From positions 496,001 through 560,000 of the forward strand of contig NZ_JAUYTR010000011.1 of NCBI RefSeq assembly GCF_030695065.1: a stretch of DNA of 64,000 nucleotides, written 5' to 3'. The translations under genes were made by a program, and so were the position numbers. This document shows, piece after piece, positions 8,545 through 16,823 of the stretch (positions are counted from its first letter, which is position 1; each line of letters opens with the position of its first letter). The DNA is from Sediminibacterium sp. Lineage in GTDB: Bacteria; Bacteroidota; Bacteroidia; Chitinophagales; Chitinophagaceae. Below the pieces are notes generated by a model. That model worked only from the letters and a program-made list of their open reading frames with translations. It made no database searches and was not told the DNA's origin.

Positions 8545-9195
8545 TTATTTTTTTGCTGCACAGATTATTTGTACTTCTCCAAACATGGTTTTGAAACGCT
8601 TTTTAATTTCTACATTTTCAAACCCTGCACCCGAAATCATCTGAGGTAATAAACCTTTAGCATTTGCATCTGTTGACTTAAATCCATCCAATCCTCTTAT
8701 CAAATTAAAAAGTGTTCTTTGAACCCATGACTTAGAACGGCCAAAATCCGCAATATGTAATTGCCCTTCTTCATTTAAAACGCTGAATATTTCTGCAAGA
8801 GCCTTTTGCTTTGTTGCGGTATCAAGATGATGAAATACCAAGCAGGATACAGTTCTGTCAAATGCATTATGCTGAAAGGGAAGTTGCTTTCCATCATAAT
8901 CCAGCAAAAAAATATCTAACTTCTTTTCTTTTACTTTTTGAATAGCCTTGTCTAAAATCTTTGCATCCACATCAATGCCTGTTACTTTTGCCTCGGGGCA
9001 TATTTCTTTCACCATAATCGTTAATGTAGCTGTGCCACATCCAAAATCCAGCACCTTTGCACCTGGTGAAATGTGTGCTGATTCAATTAGAGCTTCTTTT
9101 ATCTTCTTCTCAGGCATTGTAATATTTATCAAAAAATCATACAATGGAGTTAACCATTTGAATCGAAGTGCCGGTATATATTTTTTTTGCTCCAT
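8545..9195 (-). CDS. Class I SAM-dependent methyltransferase
   Basis: A 216-residue soluble protein with the SAM-binding motif I VLDFGCGTATLT (around residues 45-56), the acidic motif II end GIDVDAK, and the segment SCLVFHHLD of UbiE/ArsM-like class I methyltransferases. The substrate is unknown. It lacks the Cys pairs expected in arsenite methyltransferase, so I do not call it ArsM. It starts a gene pair with the DUF2911 gene (18-base gap) and follows a 193-base gap after the RND pump gene that contains a hairpin. Its role in a metal block is unclear; methylation of a metalloid or a quinone precursor are both only possibilities. Confidence 0.8.
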   Translation of the reverse strand: MEQKKYIPALRFKWLTPLYDFLINITMPEKKIKEALIESAHISPGAKVLDFGCGTATLTIMVKEICPEAKVTGIDVDAKILDKAIQKVKEKKLDIFLLDYDGKQLPFQHNAFDRTVSCLVFHHLDTATKQKALAEIFSVLNEEGQLHIADFGRSKSWVQRTLFNLIRGLDGFKSTDANAKGLLPQMISGAGFENVEIKKRFKTMFGEVQIICAAKK

Positions 9196-9260
9196 TATAA
9201 TGATTTTTGTATAAAACGATACACAAAGTGAATCCGGTTTAAAACAGATTTATCAGTTGG

Positions 9261-9341
9261 TGGGTGCGGAAACCCTGCTCCAGAAACTGTTTCATTATAA
9301 ATAAGGAAACTAAAGCAGGGCTCCGACCCGTGTTTTTTTTT
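9261..9341 (+). terminator. Plus-strand terminator-like hairpin in intergenic gap, no matching upstream gene
   Basis: The 193-base gap 9196-9388 holds an imperfect inverted repeat: GGGTGCGGAAACCCTGCT (9262-9279) against AGCAGGGCTCCGACCC (9314-9329), with an internal loop of about 34 bases. On the plus strand it is followed by a nearly uninterrupted run of about ten T. This is the layout of an intrinsic terminator pointing plus, yet all flanking genes point minus. It could terminate a small plus-strand RNA or antisense transcript, or be a leftover of a mobile element end. Confidence 0.35.
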
Positions 9342-9388
9342 CTAATTTTGTTTAAATAATCCAAACTTTTTGCCCGGTGCTGCTGCTA

Positions 9389-12300
9389 TTACTCAAGCTC
9401 CTTGTTCTTTTGCTCTTCCAAATATTTATCCAAAGCTTTTTTGCCAAATTGCTTAAAAACAACCGGCGTTACAATCATATCCAATAAAGTAGAGCTGATT
9501 AAACCTCCCAGTATTACAGTGGCAACAGGGTATAATATTTCCTTACCCGGTGCAGTTGCATCCATTGTTAAAGGAATCAAAGCAAGCGCCGCTACCAACG
9601 CCGTCATCAATACAGGCACTAATCTTTCCAACGAACCTCGTATAATCATTTTATCATTAAAGGTTTCTCCTTCATGTTGCACAAGATGAATATAATGGCT
9701 TATCATCATTATTCCATTTCTTGATGCAATGCCTGTAAGTGTAATAAATCCTACCATAGTAGCAATAGAGAAAACGCCACCAGTAAGCAACACAGCTACC
9801 ACACTTCCAATTAAGGCCAGTGGCACATTCAGCATAATCTGTAACGCAATCCGGCTCGATTTAAAATGGCTATATAATACCAGGAAGATACCTGCTATAG
9901 AAAATATACTCAGGATGGTAATAAGTTTGGAAGCCGATTGCTGGCTTTCAAACTGCCCGCCCCATTGCAGAAAATATCCCTGTGGCAATTGCAGTTGTTC
10001 ATTTACTTTCTTTTGCATTTCTTTAACTGTGCTGCCTAAATCACGCCCCTGCACATTGGCAGAAACTACAATGCGCCTCAGTGTATTTTCATGATATACA
10101 GAATTGGGCCCGTTTTCCATTTCAATCCTTGCAATTTGCTTCAGGGGGATTAATGTGCCATCTGATGTTGCAATTTGAGTGTTGCCCACTTCTTCAAGAT
10201 TATTTCTTATACTGTCGGTGGTACGAAGTACAATGTCAAATGTTTTTTGCCCGTCAAGTATTTGGGTACTTATCTTACCATTGTAAAAAATTTCAATATC
10301 CTCAGCTACTTTTCCTGCCTGTAGCCCATACCTTTTTAAAGACTCCCGGTCTATTTTAATACTAAGTTGTGGTACCAATACCTGTTTTTCCACTTGTACA
10401 TCCACTGCTCCGGGTACTGTAGTAATGATATCTTTCAGTTTAGCGGCGTTATTACGAAGGTCAGCAAGGTCGTTACCAAAGATTTTAATAGCGATTTGTG
10501 CCCTTACGCCTGAGAGCAGGTGGTCAAGACGATGAGAAATGGGCTGGCCTATATTTACAGTTACTCCTTTTAATACAGATAACCTTCTCCTTATCTCAGC
10601 AAGTATTTTATCCCTATTACCAATTTGGTCTGCCTCTAATGCTACTTCAATTTCTGAATTACTTGGTGGTTCAGCATGCTCATCCAGTTCGGCACGACCC
10701 GTGCGGCGGGCGGTAAGCTGTACACCCGGTACTTTCAAAATTTCATTTTCGGCTATGCTGCCCGTTTTATTGGCTTCATCCAATGAAGTACCCGGAGGCA
10801 GGGACAAGTTAATAGTAAAACTTCCTTCATTAAAAGGCGGTAAAAACTCTGTGCCTAAAAAGGGGATGATACTCATGGCAGTTACAATCATAGTAATAGC
10901 GATACCAATAACTATTTTAGGATGTTTCAACCCTATCTTTAGTAATTTAATATCCTGTCGCTTTAAGAATTTTACAAGGGTGCTGTCATCATGCGATGAA
11001 GCATACAAAGCTTCTTCTTCGACAGTATGCCCATGAGGTTTTTGTTGTTCTGCTTCCTCAAATGTATGACTATGTTTTTTTCGTCCTTTCCAGAAAGCGA
11101 GGTTCACATGTTTCAAATGTTTTTTCTTGCCGAGCAAGTAACTGCAAAGAGCTGGTGTAACAGTAAGTGATACTACTAAAGAAGCGATAATTGATGTGAT
11201 ATAGGCAATGCCGAGCGGTGCAAATATTTTCCCTTCGATACCCTGCAAATAAAATAATGGAAGAAACACCAGAACCACAATTATGGTAGCATAAACAATT
11301 GAGTTTCTCACTTCACTGCTGGCTTCGTAAATTACCTTCATAAGCGGCCTTGGATTGGGGCTTGTCCAGTTTTCTTTTAACCGCCTGAATACATTTTCTA
11401 CATCTACAATGGCATCATCCACTAACTCACCAATAGCAATGGCAAGCCCACCAAGCGTGAGGGTGTTAATAGATATTCCAAATATTTCGAAAACGATGGC
11501 TGTAATTATAAGTGATAAAGGAATGGCAGTAAGTGTAATAATGGTGGTTCTGAAATTAAGCAGGAATAAGAATAATATGATTATCACCAAAATAAAACCA
11601 TCCCTCAATGCTTCTTCCACGTTGGTAAGTGAGTTTTCAATAAAATGTTTTTGTTGAAAAACATCAGTATTAATCTTTACGTCAGAAGGTACTGATTTTT
11701 TTATATCATCAACTGCCTTCATTATTTCTGATGTCAGCGTAACAGTATTTGCATTGGGTTGTTTTTCTATGCTCAAAATCACTGCGGGTTTGCCATTAAG
11801 TGAACCATCACCTCTTTTAACGGGGCCGCCGAATTTTACTTCTGCAAGTTGACGGAGTACTACTGGTGTGCCATTTTTGTTGGCTACCACTGTATTGGCC
11901 AGGTCTTCCAGTGTATTTGCCCGTGCAAGGTTACGAACCAGCACTTCGGACCCTTTGTTATCATTAACAAAGCCACCGGTCGTATTGATATTGGTAAGTT
12001 GTAATGCCTTGTCAACATCATCAACAGCTAAATTGTATTGACGCAATTTTTCCGGAGAAATCAAAACCTGGTATTGCATGCGGACACCACCAATGGGGAT
12101 GACCTGTGCAATGCCCTTAACACTCATAAGCCTGCGGCGAATAACAAAATCACTTAGCGTCCGTAAATCTTCAGGGGATGTGGTATCAGAACTTACTGCT
12201 ATCATCATAAACTGCCCCATTACTGAGCTGATTGGCCCCATTACAGGTACTATTTTATTGGGAAGCTGGACAGTTTGTATTTTCTCTGCTGTTAATTGCC

Positions 12301-12619
12301 GGGCCCGATAGATGTCCGTTTTCCAGTCAAACTCAACAAACACTAAACCCAGTCCCGGCGAAGCTACAGACCTTACCACTTCTACACCTGGTGCCCCATT
12401 GAGAGAAGTTTCTACCGGTAAAATAACCTGTGCTTCAATTTCTTCCGGCGACATGCCATTTGATTCTAAAAAAATAGTTACCCTTGGCCTGTTTAAATCG
12501 GGTAACACATCTACAGGCAAGTTTACCAATGTAAATACGCCATATACCATCAGCAGGGCAGCCATTGACACTACTAGCATCCGGTTTTTTAATGAAAAAT
12601 GTATGAGTCTGTTCAGCAT
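9389..12619 (-). CDS. cusA: Heavy-metal efflux RND pump, CusA/CzcA family
   Basis: The 1076-residue inner-membrane proton-driven RND transporter is the pump of a tripartite CusCBA-like system. Visible are the N-terminal helix, the long periplasmic loop, and the TM4 proton-relay segment GELVDDAIVDVENVF (397-411) typical of the heavy-metal RND family. A cytoplasmic His-rich insert follows TM6 (about 498-545, KKHLKHV ... KKHSH ... PHGHT ... SSHDD). The stretch between about 600 and 850, where E. coli CusA carries its three-Met copper site, has almost no Met and instead shows ISHRLDHLLSG; the metal transported is therefore uncertain. The adaptor and outer-membrane genes lie about 4.7 kb upstream, separated by other genes. 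It is 18 bases after the DUF4136 gene. Confidence 0.93.
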   Translation of the reverse strand: MLNRLIHFSLKNRMLVVSMAALLMVYGVFTLVNLPVDVLPDLNRPRVTIFLESNGMSPEEIEAQVILPVETSLNGAPGVEVVRSVASPGLGLVFVEFDWKTDIYRARQLTAEKIQTVQLPNKIVPVMGPISSVMGQFMMIAVSSDTTSPEDLRTLSDFVIRRRLMSVKGIAQVIPIGGVRMQYQVLISPEKLRQYNLAVDDVDKALQLTNINTTGGFVNDNKGSEVLVRNLARANTLEDLANTVVANKNGTPVVLRQLAEVKFGGPVKRGDGSLNGKPAVILSIEKQPNANTVTLTSEIMKAVDDIKKSVPSDVKINTDVFQQKHFIENSLTNVEEALRDGFILVIIILFLFLLNFRTTIITLTAIPLSLIITAIVFEIFGISINTLTLGGLAIAIGELVDDAIVDVENVFRRLKENWTSPNPRPLMKVIYEASSEVRNSIVYATIIVVLVFLPLFYLQGIEGKIFAPLGIAYITSIIASLVVSLTVTPALCSYLLGKKKHLKHVNLAFWKGRKKHSHTFEEAEQQKPHGHTVEEEALYASSHDDSTLVKFLKRQDIKLLKIGLKHPKIVIGIAITMIVTAMSIIPFLGTEFLPPFNEGSFTINLSLPPGTSLDEANKTGSIAENEILKVPGVQLTARRTGRAELDEHAEPPSNSEIEVALEADQIGNRDKILAEIRRRLSVLKGVTVNIGQPISHRLDHLLSGVRAQIAIKIFGNDLADLRNNAAKLKDIITTVPGAVDVQVEKQVLVPQLSIKIDRESLKRYGLQAGKVAEDIEIFYNGKISTQILDGQKTFDIVLRTTDSIRNNLEEVGNTQIATSDGTLIPLKQIARIEMENGPNSVYHENTLRRIVVSANVQGRDLGSTVKEMQKKVNEQLQLPQGYFLQWGGQFESQQSASKLITILSIFSIAGIFLVLYSHFKSSRIALQIMLNVPLALIGSVVAVLLTGGVFSIATMVGFITLTGIASRNGIMMISHYIHLVQHEGETFNDKMIIRGSLERLVPVLMTALVAALALIPLTMDATAPGKEILYPVATVILGGLISSTLLDMIVTPVVFKQFGKKALDKYLEEQKNKELE

Positions 12620-12637
12620 AATTATTTTATTTATTTT

Positions 12638-13291
12638 TTACTTTCTTCTTTTCTCAGGTGGTTTTACCGGGTAATTTTCTATCAGCGTATGCACAGCGGG
12701 ATGCAGGTTATTTTGTAAAGTTGTTGGGTCGTATAAATCAGCTTCTACGGTGGCGGTATAAATAAATTTATTTTGTTTCCTGTCTATAATATTTAATGTA
12801 ATACTTCCCTTTGTATATTCCACTGTTTTAGTAGTGTAGCCGTAAGTGTAATTATTGTAATTATAATTTAATGGCCTGTTGTAATAATAGGCCCGTGGGT
12901 TTACATTGTAATATGGATTGCGGGGCGATATAGCCCTGTACTGAAAAGAATTATTATAGTTATATACCGGGGTGGTTGTACGAACGGTTTCCGTCCTGCT
13001 TTTTTTGCTTTCCGTAACTTTTAGTTCCATCAAAACATCGGGATTGTCATTATCAATAGTCATGCCCCTGGCCGCAAGTTCATGCGAAAAATAATTGATG
13101 GTATTATTAAATATTATCTGGTTATGATAGGGTGTGTTGTCATTGTCCTGGTGCGGAATCCATGAAAATGTCTTATACTTTACAAAATCAATACTTTTAT
13201 CATAGTCGGCATAGGTTAAATTATAAGCGGTGCTGCATCCGGCTGCCGTAAATAAAAGCAGCATTACCGGGATGATTATTTTATTTTTCAT
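12638..13291 (-). CDS. DUF4136 lipoprotein
   Basis: A 217-residue lipoprotein when started at the ATG at 13291 (lipobox TAAGC); a GTG at 13306 would add five residues (MKKRI) and is less likely. The body fits DUF4136: an early KYKTFSW segment, an INYFSHELAARGM-type stretch, then a Tyr/Asn-rich linker (about 125-160) and a beta-rich end with GSITLNIIDRKQNKFIY. DUF4136 proteins are common in Bacteroidota and Proteobacteria envelopes and have no settled function. It precedes the RND pump gene by 18 bases, so it could be an accessory envelope factor for it; that is only suggested by position. Confidence 0.75.
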   Translation of the reverse strand: MKNKIIIPVMLLLFTAAGCSTAYNLTYADYDKSIDFVKYKTFSWIPHQDNDNTPYHNQIIFNNTINYFSHELAARGMTIDNDNPDVLMELKVTESKKSRTETVRTTTPVYNYNNSFQYRAISPRNPYYNVNPRAYYYNRPLNYNYNNYTYGYTTKTVEYTKGSITLNIIDRKQNKFIYTATVEADLYDPTTLQNNLHPAVHTLIENYPVKPPEKRRK

Positions 13292-13380
13292 AATTCTTTT
13301 TTTCACTGTTTAAATATAGTTTCGTTATTGAATTTCATTTGTCACTTGCCTCTCTGCTTCTTACTCATTATTACGCCAAC

Positions 13381-13824
13381 CTATTTGAATATTTTACCCT
13401 TACTTTTCAGCCGTTTTATAAAAGGGGCATTATTTAGATACAACAATAGAAAAAGGGTTATTGTACTAAAAAGGCTGATAACATACATGCCAAAACCAGC
13501 GGCGACGCCAACGGCTGCAGTAGCCCACAGGGTTGCAGCAGTTGTAAGCCCTGTTATTAATCCATTACCTGCATCCCTAAAAATAATTCCTGCACCTAAA
13601 AAGCCAATACCTGTTACAATATTTGAAACAATTCTTGTATGGTCTGATAAGTTAGGGACATGTGCATTGATAATGGTAAACATAGCAGCACCCAAAGAGA
13701 CAGCAGCGTAAGTTCTGATGCCTGCCGCCCTTCCATGAATTTCCCGTTCATAACCGACAACACCGCCCAACACTGTTGCAATCAGCAAACGTGGCAGTAA
13801 TATAAATTCTGTGCTTACGTCCAT
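13381..13824 (-). CDS. MgtC/SapB family membrane protein
   Basis: A 147-residue protein with about four transmembrane helices and the family signature GGVVGYEREIHGRAAGIRT (20-38). In MgtC/SapB proteins the N-terminal membrane domain modulates magnesium homeostasis and, in Salmonella, membrane energetics. The C-terminal cytoplasmic ACT-like domain of full-length MgtC is missing, so this is the short SapB-type form. It lies between the ceramidase-like gene (64-base gap) and the DUF4136 gene (89-base gap). Its presence in a heavy-metal block might reflect control of divalent cation balance, which is inference. Confidence 0.85.
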   Translation of the reverse strand: MDVSTEFILLPRLLIATVLGGVVGYEREIHGRAAGIRTYAAVSLGAAMFTIINAHVPNLSDHTRIVSNIVTGIGFLGAGIIFRDAGNGLITGLTTAATLWATAAVGVAAGFGMYVISLFSTITLFLLLYLNNAPFIKRLKSKGKIFK

Positions 13825-13888
13825 GTTAAATTATTTAATAAAGTATGAAATAGTTTATACGTCAATTATGATTTTCAATTTATTGTAC

Positions 13889-14788
13889 TTATTCTTCATT
13901 CATTTTAATAACCCGTGCACCTGACTCATTTTGATTTTGGATAAATAAGTAAAAATAGAAGGCCGAAAGCCCGACAAATAAATTCCATAAACTATGCGGC
14001 TGAAAATAACTGCCGGGCCTGCAAAAAATTTTGTTCTTGTCAAATTCAAACCACAGCAAAGCCATTAAAATGGAAATGACACTTAAAATAAGATAATGCC
14101 TGCCAGGGTTATCAGGTTCTGTTTTCATGGTTGCCAAAGCCAATCCTAAAAACAGAAGGATGATTATAAGTACAGCAATGCTCTCTTTTCCTTTTGGCAA
14201 CACAAAGGAGAATAAAAGATTAAGTACAAGAAAAGACGAAAGGAATATAGCGGTTGATTTGTTTTTTATTACAGCGGGAATTTTGCTGTTTCGGCTAAGC
14301 CACCAGCGATGCACAAAAAACATTACCGGGAAAAGTGAAAAGGCAAATACCGCTGAGTAATCCAATTTATGAGCAACATTTATGAGTGAAGCATGATAAA
14401 ATGTGCTTGCGCCAAAAACATATAGCAGTATAACGCCAAAAAGAAAACCATAAACTGTATTTAGGTAGCGGGGATTGCTTTTATACTTTTCTTCCCGCAA
14501 GTTTTTTAAGATAACTATTGCAGTGATTAAATAAATAATATTGCTGAAAGTATTTACTGGCTGACGGACAGGGTTGCTCATATGAATATTTTCACAAAAA
14601 GAAGCTGGAATTTTTTTATCAAAAGTGAAAGTTTCCCAAATATGTTGTAAGGTTGGAATACGGTTCAGCAACCAGATTGTTAAGCCAAAAAGAAATGAAA
14701 CAATCACCAGCAGAATTGCCGTTCCCGAACTGATAAAAATATCGGGTATGATTGCCTGTTTTATTTTGGTGTAATATTTTTTTATCAC
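13889..14788 (-). CDS. Ceramidase-like (CREST-type) multi-pass membrane protein
   Basis: This protein of about 299 residues has roughly eight hydrophobic segments. Three stretches resemble alkaline ceramidase and CREST hydrolases: FCENIHMSNPVRQPVNTFSN near the start, FYHASLINVAHKLDYSAVF in the middle, and a late FCRPGSYFQPHSLWNL. The Cys/Glu, Ser/His/Asp and paired His positions match the metal-dependent hydrolase pattern of that superfamily. The open frame runs back to 14893, but that upstream part would lie inside a strong inverted repeat and has no homology signal, so I chose the GTG at 14788 (VIKKYY); the start is uncertain. Substrate unknown: sphingolipids do occur in Bacteroidota. Its link with metal resistance is unclear. 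Confidence 0.6.
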   Translation of the reverse strand: MIKKYYTKIKQAIIPDIFISSGTAILLVIVSFLFGLTIWLLNRIPTLQHIWETFTFDKKIPASFCENIHMSNPVRQPVNTFSNIIYLITAIVILKNLREEKYKSNPRYLNTVYGFLFGVILLYVFGASTFYHASLINVAHKLDYSAVFAFSLFPVMFFVHRWWLSRNSKIPAVIKNKSTAIFLSSFLVLNLLFSFVLPKGKESIAVLIIILLFLGLALATMKTEPDNPGRHYLILSVISILMALLWFEFDKNKIFCRPGSYFQPHSLWNLFVGLSAFYFYLFIQNQNESGARVIKMNEE

Positions 14789-14847
14789 TGTGTACTTATT
14801 AATATCATTACCTTTTCGCAATACGAGTTGACAACGGTGATGAATTA

Positions 14848-14917
14848 AGTCAGTAACGAAAAGGAAACTACCAAGCGCCTCCTGCAGGTACAATTATTTC
14901 CTTTGTCGTTACTGACT
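14848..14917. repeat. Long intergenic inverted repeat (20-bp arms)
   Basis: Arm 14848-14867 is the reverse complement of 14897-14917 except for one extra base, and the loop is 29 bases. It sits in the 160-base gap between the small His-rich periplasmic gene and the ceramidase-like gene. Neither side has a T run, so it is not a standard terminator. Possible roles are a transcript-processing or leader structure, a protein-binding site, or a miniature mobile remnant. The 10-mer AAGGAAACTA in the left arm also occurs in the hairpin at 9303-9312. Confidence 0.6.
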
Positions 14918-14948
14918 GCGGCTTTTCATTAATGATTTTCCTTTTAAA

Positions 14949-15362
14949 TTAATGTTGGTGCTTATGCCCATCTTCGGCCGGTTTGGCGGCCAGGTCAAAT
15001 GTGGCAGATGCTGTTTTACTCCCGATTACTAATGTTACAATGGCTTTATTGTACTTTTTTGATTTCTCAAGTGTGTACATAAAACCTTCCTTGCCGCTGG
15101 GTATAAGGGTAACAGTTGAAGTCTGGCCATCGGCTGTTTGTATCAGAGCAGTTGCTTTAACACCATCATTCTTCATTGACTTTTCCTTGGCATCTAATAA
15201 ATAAACCATCAGCATCCCGTCCTTTACGCCTGCTTCAATATGGAATTCGGTTCCGGATGATTTTACCGTTCCACCATGTGGGGAGCCATGTTTATGGTCC
15301 TGGGCATAACTGCTGAATGTTGCCAGCGCTGCCAGCAGCATTGTGAAATACATTTTTTTCAT
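14949..15362 (-). CDS. Small exported protein with HGGTV motif, putative metal binding
   Basis: A 137-residue protein when started at the ATG at 15362 (MKKMYFTML...), which gives a clean signal peptide ending SSYAQ; a longer frame from 15410 would overlap the upstream gene and spoil the signal. The mature start is DHKHGSPHGGTV and the end is EDGHKHQH, so both termini are His-rich around a beta-rich core (LMVYLLDAKEK, ATFDLAAKP). Similar HGG-starting domains accompany RND metal adaptors in Bacteroidota. I infer a periplasmic metal-binding accessory. It is 28 bases after the heavy-metal-binding lipoprotein gene. Confidence 0.7.
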   Translation of the reverse strand: MKKMYFTMLLAALATFSSYAQDHKHGSPHGGTVKSSGTEFHIEAGVKDGMLMVYLLDAKEKSMKNDGVKATALIQTADGQTSTVTLIPSGKEGFMYTLEKSKKYNKAIVTLVIGSKTASATFDLAAKPAEDGHKHQH

Positions 15363-15390
15363 AATTGTAATTTTTATAGTTAAATAATAA

Positions 15391-16380
15391 TTAGTGGTTC
15401 TCATGCTCATCTTTCTTCATGTCTTTCATGTCGCCGGCCTTACCTTCTGCAACATTCATTACAAAGTCGCTGGTATAAACTTTTCCTTTGCTCTGAAATT
15501 GTATCCAGCCACGATATACACCTGGTTTATCAAATGTGGTATGTAAATCAAATTTGCCGCCTTCCACACTTGGGTGTACATGTAAATATTTTTTATCAGC
15601 AAGGCTTACTACTACCATGTGTGCTTTTGCCCCAAGATAATCTTCCAGTGTAGTTACATCCACTTCTTTACCATTCAGCATTACAACACCATTGATATGC
15701 ATTGCCATGTTTGTAAAGAACTTGCCGCCTTCCGGGGTAAGTGAAACAGAGAAACCATCACCAGTTGCACCGGTTAATTTATCTGCGCCGTAGGTTTTTG
15801 CGGCAGGAGCAGTACCGGCAACTGTTACATTCAAATTGTCAACTGTATGATTGGCACCGCTTGGTTTGTAATCTGCAAACAGGGTGTATTTACCAGGTGC
15901 CGGAAATTTTTCTTTGACAGTATAAGAACCATCAGCATTCAATTCCGGATGAATATGGTCAAACCAGCTAAGGTCATCGTTTACCACAATCAGGTGAATT
16001 TTTTTAGTATGCTCCACATCCAGGGGAACCTGCTCATTCGGTTTATCTTTTATTTTAGGCGTAAGAGACAGAGTAACTTCTTGGTTAGGACTTACAGTGG
16101 CAGGATTTGTGCTAAACTGCATAGATACATTGCTGGCAGCGCCTGCATTATCATTATGTTCCAGTTTCATTCCACACTTGGGGCAGGTATCGCCCTCTTT
16201 GCCTGTTACTTCAGGATGCATGGGGCATGCGTACACATGCTCTTCACTATGTGCTGCGGTAACTTGGCTTGTATCTGCTGATTCTTTTTTTGAGTCGCCG
16301 CCACTATTGTTGCAAGCAGCAAATAAGGTTACGATACAGGCTGTTATAACTGCCATTGAAATTTTAAACACTTTTTCCAT
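15391..16380 (-). CDS. Heavy-metal-binding-domain lipoprotein
   Basis: The 329-residue lipoprotein (lipobox LFAAC, Cys 23) carries one CPMH...CPKCGM heavy-metal-binding module at about 50-74, the same type as the two in the CPH-type ATPase. Two Ig-like beta domains follow: one with HIHPELNADGSYTV and PGKYTLFADY, the other with KAHMVVVSLADKKYLHVHP and PGVYRGWIQF. The tail KDMKKDEHENH is charged and His-containing. Such proteins usually occur beside CusCBA-like pumps and probably bind Cu or Zn in the periplasm and pass it to the adaptor; this is inference. Gaps to its neighbours are 57 and 28 bases, consistent with one transcript. Confidence 0.8.
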   Translation of the reverse strand: MEKVFKISMAVITACIVTLFAACNNSGGDSKKESADTSQVTAAHSEEHVYACPMHPEVTGKEGDTCPKCGMKLEHNDNAGAASNVSMQFSTNPATVSPNQEVTLSLTPKIKDKPNEQVPLDVEHTKKIHLIVVNDDLSWFDHIHPELNADGSYTVKEKFPAPGKYTLFADYKPSGANHTVDNLNVTVAGTAPAAKTYGADKLTGATGDGFSVSLTPEGGKFFTNMAMHINGVVMLNGKEVDVTTLEDYLGAKAHMVVVSLADKKYLHVHPSVEGGKFDLHTTFDKPGVYRGWIQFQSKGKVYTSDFVMNVAEGKAGDMKDMKKDEHENH

Positions 16381-16437
16381 TTTTATTGATTTGTTAATTA
16401 ATGTGATTAGGAATAATTATTTGCATTCAGATGAATA

Positions 16438-16800
16438 TTAATTTTGCTGGGGCTGGCTATCTTTTTTCTTTCTTTCATACTGGCAGCAACCGGGTAATTT
16501 TTCATACGCTTTATCGTCCCCGGTAAATTTTTCAGTATCATAACCAGCAGCAGCAATACTTTTTTGTACCTTTTCATTGCTGACTACTGCCGGGTTATAA
16601 ACAAGGGTAAACACTTTAGTTTCCCTGTTCCATTCTGCTTTTTCGACTCCTTCAGTTTTAGCTGCTTTTTCAATTGTTTTTTTACACATTCCGCAATTGC
16701 CCCATACTTTAAATGTGTCTGTTTTTGTGTCCTGTGCTTTTGCTGCTGTAAAAGCAATTGTTGCAATCAGCAACAGCATAATTGTTTTGATTTGTTTCAT
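16438..16800 (-). CDS. Exported HMA-domain (heavy-metal-associated) protein
   Basis: A 120-residue protein with signal peptide (cleavage near AKAQ, residue 23) and a single HMA ferredoxin-like fold. The metal motif is GNCGMCKKTIE (Cys 36 and Cys 39), a variant of GMTCxxC. A second Cys pair, LPGCCQYERK (105-106), lies at the C-terminus and could add ligands or form a disulfide. The length fits a stand-alone periplasmic copper or mercury chaperone such as MerP-like proteins. It is 23 bases downstream of the SnoaL-like gene and 57 bases before the heavy-metal-binding lipoprotein gene. Delivery of Cu(I) to the CusB-like adaptor is inferred from context. Confidence 0.85.
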   Translation of the reverse strand: MKQIKTIMLLLIATIAFTAAKAQDTKTDTFKVWGNCGMCKKTIEKAAKTEGVEKAEWNRETKVFTLVYNPAVVSNEKVQKSIAAAGYDTEKFTGDDKAYEKLPGCCQYERKKKDSQPQQN

Positions 16801-16823
16801 TGTCTTGTTTTTATTTTAAGTAA

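Noticed and set aside
14789..14893. N-terminal extension of the ceramidase-like frame
   Set aside because: The extension starts inside the loop of an inverted repeat and has no homology signal.
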